A stretch of DNA of 60,000 nt from Nymphaea colorata. Taxonomy: Eukaryota; Streptophyta; Magnoliopsida; Nymphaeales; Nymphaeaceae. This document shows, one piece after another, positions 51,401 through 60,000 of the stretch. Position numbers and translations under genes: made by a program. Below the pieces are notes generated by a model. That model had not been told where the DNA came from. It made no database searches and saw only the letters and a list, made by a program, of their open reading frames with translations. Location: NCBI RefSeq assembly GCF_008831285.2, contig NC_045138.2, forward strand, positions 40,355,115-40,415,114, given 5' to 3'. Numbering within the stretch: the first letter of the stretch is position 1; every line of letters begins with the position of its first letter.

Positions 51401-52372
51401 GACCCCGTAAAGGGATGAGGGGTCGGTGGGGCTTCGGCCTTACACTGGAAAAAACCCTCTCACTCTCACTCGAAAATACTATCAACGACACTAATCAAAG
51501 AACATTAACGTGCTGTTAACAAAAAAGATGGCTCTTTACGAATTGTTCCAAATGAGTCACTAGGTTGAGCTAGAGGTTTTGTAGGTCATCAAAGACAAGC
51601 GAAGTTCCAAAGGCAGGGCAAGGAAGGAAATTGAACGCAATGCCACGCGTTTGTTTTGTTTTATTTGGATTAAGTTTAAAATCGTTGTCACAACCATGTC
51701 CAATGGTGCGCCTTCTAGTGGATCTATTCAATTGTCTAAGCGACAACTTAAGGCCTTCAAGTTGGAGGAGACTTTTTTAGTATTGCCACAATATAGAGAA
51801 CATTTTTGAATGGACAATCATGAGCAAACTTTAAACACCAAGAGATAACTAAAACTTTGAGTATTGACTAATTTAAAAGGCTGGGAGACCTCATTAGACG
51901 CAATGTAGTTCGCATGGTGTTTGTCAAACAAGTAGTCATGGTTCGAATCTCATCGCTACAGTAAGCCTCATCAACATTTTTAAGAATCCTGATACGAGAT
52001 GTGAACTGAAATAACATTGATAGATGAAGATCTCATGATCAAACAATGGGAAAAGTCACCCGAAAAAAGGTTTTCCAGGAATGACTTTTTTTGTGTGTGG
52101 AAAAGTACTGGTAGGGAGACGTGTTTTCTTTTTTGGGAAGACCCATTAAAAAAGCGGGACAAACTGACTTGGAAACTGTTTTGATGCGGTCCATGGAAAC
52201 CTGGTTTTGCATAATCTGAGCTTTGTGCAAAATTGGGTTTTAATTAACCTATTCTGGAGTGTCTAAAAGGAGATTAGGGCGTCTGAGTGATTGGTTTTGT
52301 ATCATGAGATATTATTTGGATGACTTTTTATTTAGAAAAGAACATATGAGAGACTTCTCCCCATGAACTCAT

Positions 52373-52672
52373 AGGCCTTGTTTGATAACTAGGCAAGAAG
52401 TAGTGGATTCCACCTGTTTTGCTTATCAAGTATGACCAAAGTTTTGACCATTGGACACCCATTTGCTTGTTTTTCAGTCAAAGGTTTTCCTTCTTTCAAA
52501 AGGGAGAAACTTTTGTCTAAGCTAAACCACTCTCTTTTTTTAGGACCTGCTTTTCATTTAATCAAACATAAGAAAGCCTCAATCAATCATGACAAAACCT
52601 TTTCTAACAAAGGTTTTGCTATGCAAATGTTTTGGCTACGATAAAACTTTCCTCTTGAATCAAACAGCTCCT
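52373..52672. mobile_element. 300-bp MITE-like element, imperfect 14-bp ends
   Basis: The left end AGGCCTTGTTTGAT and the inverted right end AGGAGCTGTTTGAT agree at 11 of 14 bases. No exact target duplication was found, so the borders are tentative. Confidence 0.35.
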
Positions 52673-54974
52673 TATGTAAAAAGCTAGGGAAAAAAGAACA
52701 CAGCCAATTGTGTAACTGGGTAATCTGGGGCATCATTCAAGCAATCCAGAAAAGCATGGAAACTTTGTAAGAATAGTTTGATTTACCTGGTTAATTAGAA
52801 AGACAGTTTCAGCTCAAATTGCCTGATTTTCTCCAATAACACGAAGAAAGGAAGCGTCGGAACCTCATGACGTTGCTGATCGAAGGTTGAAACTAAAAAA
52901 GGAAAAAAAAAAAATTAAAGAACTGTCCGTTCTCTTTTAACAAAAATGCTTGAAAGCAAACAAGCACCAAATACACTTGGTGTTGTGTTGACCAAAAAGC
53001 TTTTCACACACACCATTTGGGTACCTACTCATGTATCAAGATTTTGGACTTTGGATCTTCCTGAGATTCAGATACCCACGGTTCCTGACATGACGGGTCA
53101 TTTTAAGTGCACCAGTGGGCCTTCTACTTACCACTTCTAACGGTAGTAAATTAAGATTCCCTCATACCATGTTCCAGCTTGTTTGAAGGAATATGTTTGT
53201 GAGAAGCCTATGGGGAATAAGAATCCTTTTCGTCACTTTCCCTATAGATTCCCCCCAAAATGGAGAAGTGGGCATTTGTATTGTTTCCAAATCCATATCA
53301 TGACACAAATGGATTGTTATGGATCTTCATATATAGTGGACCAGGGAAAGGAGAAGCATGTCTGGGTCACTCTCTGTCTAGTTCCTTGCTACAAACTCAT
53401 CCTCAAATCAGGTGAGCAAATTCCACTGCTTAAGTGAATGCCGCAGCCATCCTAACCCCACCTTCCCCCTAAGGTCTAAAGTTGCTTTCGGTGTCTCGGA
53501 CCAGAGTGGTGCCTATGCTATGCTTCAGAGCCCGCTCTCGAAACTTGATGCCATGGGATTTCAAAAAAGGAGGTTGGCTCTCTACCAGCCCGCACCCCGT
53601 CCGTTGCACCCACCTTTTCAATGATACAATCTTATGCTCAAATCACAGTGAGAAACTGCACTTTCAGCCGTTTGGGGGCACGTTTCTAGCATTTACTGAT
53701 CGTTCTGTGGCGACTTATTCCATGTCCATGAAGAAGTTCTCTTTAGTCCTTCTCAACTTTGTAAGAAGAGGGGTCCTATTGATTCCTCTCTTGGATTTTG
53801 CATATCTTTCACCTTTTTGAAATTTTGTTGCATTATCATCCTTGGTCAGCAGGTCGGATCTAGGTGGGTCTAAGTCTTATCCAACAATGCAGACACAGTT
53901 CCTGGTCCAGAGCGGATTGGATATTTATATATTGGAGAAATGAGAAGGAGATAACGAAATTAAAGTACTGGTTCGTCTCAACTGTCTAGTAATGGGTTAT
54001 CCCATCAAGTTGGGATCGGACCAGCATAGACCAACCAATTAAGTTAGATGGGGACTAGTACTTACATGCCAGTGGGCTAGCCTAGATGAACCGGTTTCTA
54101 GATGGCAGGGTCCCCCATAGGAGATTGCATGGCAGCCGCTAATTAATAAGGGACACGTAACAGTGTACTACCGATCAGTGACAACTCCAGAAACTTGTCA
54201 TCTTCCTTCTTTCCAAAGATCCCAATTTGATCCTTAACATCCCTTCACCATTGAATGAGAACACAAAAAGTAAGGAAAAGAAGGAAAGTTTAGCAAGTGC
54301 AAGTCAAAACCTTGCGCTGCTCATAAGTAACTAAGAAGATGCCATATCTTGGAAAATGGTGGATGCTAAAGCAGATATGGCCGGGCCCATTGTGTTCATT
54401 TTCTTCCTAGAGAGGAGTGCGGTAGATTGATAGATTCCGCCCCTTTATGTTAGCACCTAACACTAGTTCAATCATCATGATCATCACAGTTACCAGAAAT
54501 AAGTAAAATCTGTAGGACTTGCGCCCCGCCTAGCTAGGGCTAGTAACGAGCCAAAGAAGCCCAAAGGAGGGGTGTTCAAGTTTGACTATTATTTTGGTGA
54601 ACTGTCACAAGGACAGGCTGCATAAGCCAAATAGAAGGCCGTCTCCATGGACTGTTCTTGCATTAAATGCCATAAATTCTGGCTGCCAACGACATCTAGC
54701 TGGGTCCTCTCCGCAGGAGGCTTGGACTTAAGACCGTTTGGAAGATGCTTGATTGTTCTTGAAATGCCAAGAACAGACATTATGTTCGGGACATTAAAGT
54801 TTGAGGTGATATGAGATCACTAGGATATGAGATCAGATCCACCTCAAATATGAGGCTTAGTTTGGCCACCCACATAAGGTTCTTATTTTCACCCAGTGGT
54901 GAAAATCTAATTGGGTCCCACAGAAAACTAATTTAAGATTACCTTGAACCCACCCTTAGTAGGCATTTCGTAAC

Positions 54975-55018
54975 AGGAACACTGCATTCATGAACACATT
55001 CATGGAACATTGTGTTCC
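54975..55018. repeat. Small foldback GGAACAC...GTGTTCC
   Basis: GGAACACTGCATTCATG is an imperfect inverted copy of CATGGAACATTGTGTTCC. The preceding GGCATTTCGTAACAGGAACA resembles the ends of the foldback MITE family, so this may be a fragment of it. Confidence 0.45.
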
Positions 55019-56007
55019 AAATAAAGCAATGCTGCCATCATCGAACAGGCGAGCACCCACTTAAGGTAAGAAAGGGCACAGTCGTGCGTGGTAAGATCAT
55101 AATGTGGGGTTTGCATAAACCCAGTTTACCGATACACAAAAACGGGATTCCATGCTTGTTGAGTCAGCTTCAAACAAAGCTCATACAAGCTACCTACATT
55201 GTTTTAATATAAAAACGATTAATGGTATTCTAAAATTTATTGAAAACCAAACAATCTAAGATCTAAGCTTGAACCACAAAAAAAAAAAAAAGTTTTTTTC
55301 ACAGCTGAAGAGCACATATATTGAACCAAACACGATCTTTTTCTTTCACTCTCTCGCTTCCCCTCTCTTTCTCACTCTCTCTCTCATTTTCTCTCTCATA
55401 TAATTGAAACGTGATTAGCTTCGTCCCGATCTTGAAGATCTTGAAGCCACTGAATCCCAACAACGAAGCATGTTGAGACACGTGAGTAGAAGAAGTGGCT
55501 GCAACGTATCACTCTTTCCCTGAGACGGTATGCAACATTGATGGTGCAGCAGGGCCAGCTACTGCCCATAACGATCGAGTGCGCTAACTCATGATCATTC
55601 AGTTTTGTGGTAAACAAGCCTTAACTTTTATGGCTAATCCGCTGACCAAATCTGTAAGCAAAGAAAAGGCAAAGATGGTACACCGGAAGTCTTAATGCCC
55701 ACCTAGGTGTTGTCATTCTGCCCACTCGTTCTCTCTTTTCCTTTCTGTCCTCTTCTTTGCTCATGGAAAATCTGATCATTATCTAGAAATAATTACCAGT
55801 GAGAGCCCACTCTGCTTTCTGCAATAGAAAAAGAAGGCCAGTCAGGACGGAAGCTGACCAAGATACAGTGCAGAAAAAGGAGGCATCATATCTTGGCTCA
55901 TATTCCTCAGAGTATCTGTGACTTCATGAGCTAAACGTGACACCACTTGTTCATTGGATCTGTAGTCACGTGTATGCAGAACTCGATTCATTGGGATCAG
56001 CTTTTAA

Positions 56008-56420
56008 CTCTTCTTTCTCATGGCCGAGAAATTGTCTCACATAGAGACGTGGTTCCTTGCACGGGTGTGCACCATGCACAGTCCTTTGAACACTATATCT
56101 GTCCCCCCTGACACACTTCCATTGGGCTTCTGGCCCACTTTTAAGAGTATATATGGATCTGTGCACAGGCATATAACCAGCTTCACTTGTTTACCCATCC
56201 ACTTTTCTTTCTCATGGCCAGGATATTGTCCACACAGAATGGTTACGTGTAGGAGTGCGCACCGTGCACAGCCAGTACACTATATGTCTTCCTGACACAC
56301 TTTCATTGGGCCTCTGGCCTACTTTTAAGGGTGCGTGTTATGCACATGGATCTGCTGACCTTTTATTGCGTACAGACCTGTGCATATACCGCTCATTTAT
56401 CCATCCACTCTTTCACTTGT
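56008..56420 (+). repeat. Diverged tandem duplication, 194-bp period, two copies
   Basis: CTCATGGCC occurs at 56017 and 56211. It is followed in both copies by ATTGTC-CACA, a GTGCACC or GCGCACC step, CACTATAT, CTGACACACTT, CATTGGGC-TCTGGCC and ACTTTTAAG. Both copies end in a CCATCCAC-TTTC stretch. Copies differ by many substitutions and small indels. Confidence 0.85.
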
Positions 56421-57992
56421 GGTGAAGTCTAAATTGTGTTATTAATGCATGCATGTTAGGTATTCTACTTTGTCAAAGCTAAAGATAATGAGTATCTTTT
56501 GCTTGCATCTACTTGGTTGAGTGGTTGACCATGTTGGTGTGCCTCATGAATGTGCGAGAGAGAGAGAGAGAGAGACGGTGCTCTACTGAATGGTTTGAGT
56601 TCAGGCTGAATGCCCAACAAATCCAAACCCATTAGCCTAATTGAAGCATTTGATTGTCTCAGTTGTTAGATCCAGGTAGATTTTAGAACCTCGGATCTGA
56701 AATCTGAGATTTTAAAAACCTTGTTTGATGCACTCCCTCAGCTTTCTCTCTCTCCTCCCCCCTCTACCTTCAGGCACATATCTGAAAACCACCCTTGAAG
56801 TCAGAAGCCCAAACCCCCTCCGGTTTCAGATCCACAGATTTTAGCATTCTTACGGATCTGAAATATGTGGTTCTTAAATCTACAGTTTAATAAACCTCAA
56901 ACTTACTCAGCAAATCCAACCTCAGCTCTAAGATCCAGAGGCTGTCAACTTATTGAACTGACAGTCAATCAGATTCGGATGTAATATTGAGTCTTGCGTC
57001 TAGTCTGAATCAGATTTGGCTCCAAATGTATGTAACCCAATTTTTTAGCTGCAAATTTAAAAGGCAACTGATTCTGATTGTATCCTATCGGCTATCAGCA
57101 TCATGATCGGGTTGATTTCCAGCTGCTAGTAATTGGATCAACTCCAAGTAAGCATGCATTTTGAGATCATGCAGGACATCAAGGTTCTTTTTTCTTATCG
57201 CTTGGAATATTTTCAGGATACCCGGCGCACATGAATGTTGCCATGGATTCCTTTAGGCAGCTCTTCCTTAATCTTGCTGCTTGCCGAATAGGTTTGATGA
57301 GATTATTCTACCTTATCAGGTACCTAAATCACCTAAATGCATCTTTGTTTGCATTGCCGCATGGAACTTGTTCGAGATGATGAACCTGTTCTATCGAGCT
57401 GCAATTCCGCGCACTCCATTTGTAAAGAAAAAAGTTGTTGGAAAACAACATGCTGATATTCGGAACGTGCATTCAAAGAAGGTGGAATGGAATCAATATT
57501 TGTTCTTTCGAAGATTGGTCTTGACTTTTAAGGTTGAGAGCTTCTCATGGCCACCCTTTGATGGCTTCTCACTAACTTGAGAGAGACAATTGGCCAATGG
57601 TGTAAAGGGAACTAAATTGGTCAAGCAATCTAGTTGGACTTTCGGTGGCCAACTGTAAAGCAAAATCTCCAAAGCACCCAACTGTCAGACTCGTCGTAAA
57701 TAAGCAAAATAACTATAAGGATTCTAATTTCTTCTTTGATTAGGAAAAAAAAGGAAAAACCAAATATCTTAATTATCAATCAAAAGTTTGTAATACCAAT
57801 CAACTTATTTAGGCATAGTTAAACATGGACTTGATTAATCCAACCCTCATCGGTCAAAGGCATATCGGATCACTACCTTTCAGCCGCAAGGGTCCGGTCC
57901 TAATCCAAACCTTAGAACACGTAGACCCTCTCTATTTACATATGCTCTTTGGAGAAAATGGCATCTTTATGCCAAAGGAGAGAGGCTCCCTG

Positions 57993-58286
57993 TGTTGCTA
58001 GATTTGTGGAAGAAGATTGTCATTGCAAAGATCAGAAAATCAATCACCAATATCTTGATGTTACGATAAGATGTGATTGAATTAAAAAGGGAAGGAGATC
58101 TCTTAATTTCTGGAAAGATGAGGTAACCGTTCTCATTCCAAATGTATAAAACCCCCTTCTACCTTAGAATGTAGTAAGGCAAAGAAATAAAGGAAAATCT
58201 TTCTTCTTCCTCTGTGAATGCTGACCGAACCACGTTAAATTTGTGTGTTTTTCTATGCATTGCTGTCTCTCCCATGTTTTTTATCA
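57993..58286 (+). mobile_element. Solo LTR (294 bp) with 5-bp target-site duplication CCCTG
   Basis: Begins TGTTGCTAG and ends TTTTATCA. The five flanking bases on both sides (57988-57992 and 58287-58291) are CCCTG. Inside, TATAAAA at 58145-58151 is followed about 80 bases later by CGAACCACGT (58226-58235) and then TTTGTGTGTTTTT, the same order as in the solo LTR at 35478-35738. No primer-binding site or internal region follows the right end. The two LTRs otherwise differ, so they represent different subfamilies or old insertions. Confidence 0.85.
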
Positions 58287-58291
58287 CCCTG

Positions 58292-60000
58292 TCCTGCCTT
58301 ACTGTTAGCCGTCGGCTAACAAGGTGCGTAAAAGGGAAGAAGAGAGGGGAACAGAGGGAGAGAGAGAAAAGCCAACGTCTACTTAATTAAGGCAAAACAC
58401 AAGCTTAAGTATAAAGCAACTGCGACGGATAGGTATATCAGAAAATCTGTTGCAAACATATCATTTGAGGGTTTGATCATTTTAACTGAATAATAGGATA
58501 CACACATGCTTTTTTTTCCATTTTTTAATAAAATTTTGATTTTCAACAATTCAATGTAAGACTCTTTCTATACCATTATTAAAGCTATCTATAATATTGT
58601 CATATTTGAAGGCACCTGTGGAGTTCGAATCTTCGTCTCCGTGAGCATACTGCATACATGTTTGCAATCATGCACAGCGAGCGTACCTGTTGAATAGTTC
58701 CAAAGTGGATCAACTTTCCTGAGAAGTTCAGAAAATGTAGCTTGTAAACAACGGAAACACACGACAACAGAAAGCTATTAACTCCATCCAACAATATCCA
58801 TCGGTTGTTTGCACCTAACCACCATCTGCGGCAATCAAACCTCGTGTATTAGCACTAAGCAACAGAATAAAATGTCCTAAAACAGTTGCAGGAGCACAGA
58901 ATAGTAAGCTTTACAGAAGTGAACTAAGCTTGGATAACAACCATCTTATCTTTGATGGGGCGCATTGCTTTGATTGACTTAAGCCATCTTCAAATGTTTG
59001 CCGAATGTTCAGATGAGACGGCAGGAGCTTGAAGTTTAGCAGTAATGAGTAGTCAAGTGGTGCTGTTGCTTCGATATCATACTATAGATATTATCCCCGT
59101 GCTTTACTGTATCTTCATCAAGAGGCTAAATATGATCACATTCATAAGCACAAAAATGTATAGCAGAATAAGGTCCACCATTATTTTTTTTAAATGTGGA
59201 AGTGGTCTAGTCGGGCAGAGAGGATCACGAACGCCTTCTGTAACAGCTGAACTCTGAAAAGGAAATGACTAAGAGGGAAAAGCATAAAATCCTTGTGTTT
59301 GGCTTACTAAAGGTATATCTAAACCCAAAAGGAAAAGAGTTCACCCTGACATGTGGCCGGCTATTAATCAAGGTCAAATATGTTTGCAAATGGCATCCAG
59401 GTACAGACAAAGAAAGGTGGTAGCGTACTGTGTTATTGACTCCATGAATCTCATCCTTACCCAGGGTTATGTCAGCAGTGCGGCCTGTGGGTGTCTACCA
59501 GCCTTGAAAATTTTGTTCTACAGAAGAGGATCTTTGTTGAAGACTTCTTTTTGTGTTAATGACTCTTTGTGTCTTTTGCATCTTGGTAACCGATGGTTTT
59601 GTTTTTTTTTGCTGTTCATGTTTAATGGTTGAATAAAAGGTTAGGGGGCCTTTTCGCTCCGCACGATTGTTGTGGCAAAAGGAAAAGAGTTCAGCTGACA
59701 TTCAGCATTTCCCTTGAGAATCCTGAATTTTCAACATGCAATGTTTTTTTATAGCATATCAAGTTCATTAATATAAGACGGTTAACTTAGTCAAATATCA
59801 TCGACCATAGGGGACCTAGAACACACGACTAGGACCAGCAATCATCGATCCTTAACATCACCAACCCCATCAATTGGCATAGCAGGGGTGATACTTTCAA
59901 AGGTATTAAAGTCAGACTATCCAACAGCAGAAAGCAATAAATCGAACTTAGTGTTAGGCAATGTATCCCAACACTGATACCCCTAATAGTACCTAGAAAT
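58292..60000. other. Right-end region without recognisable genes
   Basis: Contains a short palindrome, TGTTAGCCGTCGGCTAACA at 58303-58321, just past the solo LTR, and several short open frames on both strands without family motifs. Confidence 0.5.

Larger units (their letters stand above)
47029..57987. other. Gene-poor region downstream of CKX
   Basis: About 11 kb without a gene I can support. It holds two MITE-like elements (51281-51400 and 52373-52672), a small foldback near 54975, CT-rich tracts near 55340 and a 194-bp tandem duplication near 56.1 kb. Open frames at 53183-53437, 53482-53820 and 57281-57580 show no family motifs or exon borders. Confidence 0.55.

Noticed and set aside
53183-53820. 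Two neighbouring plus-strand frames of 84 and 112 codons.
   Set aside because: No start context, motifs or splice sites link them, and no organellar or transposon protein could be recognised.
57972-57993. TGCCAAAGGAGAG resembles the 5' part of plant miR399.
   Set aside because: Only the first 13 bases match, the rest differs, and the surrounding sequence has no long stem placing it in a miR399-type precursor.

Overview
The window is nuclear DNA from a flowering plant. The genes are split by GT-AG introns, and their families (a plant-type cytokinin dehydrogenase, a plant RTN4IP1-like reductase, an OPA3-like protein) fit a plant. The spacers are AT-rich and carry solo LTRs, foldback MITEs and long (AT)n/(GA)n microsatellites. 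First coding exons are clearly more GC-rich than the rest, which is common in monocots and some early-diverging angiosperms, but the sequence alone does not fix the species.

Layout: (1) 746-2775, minus strand: first three coding exons of an OPA3-like gene; its 3' end lies off the left edge. (2) 4630-11400, minus strand: complete seven-exon gene for a 365-residue mitochondrial zinc-free alcohol dehydrogenase / quinone oxidoreductase of the RTN4IP1 type, with a 220-bp palindrome in its first intron. (3) About 13.9-19.75 kb, plus strand: a gene of unknown function whose last exon encodes three tandem copies of an acidic repeat of about 60-68 residues. It is divergent from gene 2, and its 5' exon structure is only partly resolved. 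(4) 19.75-40.5 kb: long gene-poor stretch with tandem duplications, microsatellites, a foldback element and a solo LTR. (5) 40572-47028, plus strand: complete five-exon cytokinin oxidase/dehydrogenase (CKX) gene encoding 537 residues with a signal peptide. (6) 47.0-60 kb: gene-poor, with MITEs, a 194-bp tandem duplication and a second solo LTR.

The genes do not form a pathway. CKX degrades cytokinins in the secretory pathway or apoplast, the RTN4IP1-like and OPA3-like products are expected in mitochondria, and the triplicated-repeat protein is uncharacterised. I found no convincing tRNA, rRNA, organellar insert, virus-derived gene or CRISPR. The most notable signals are the in-frame triplicated exon, two independently inserted solo LTRs with exact 5-bp target-site duplications that share an internal motif, and a foldback MITE family with several diverged copies.
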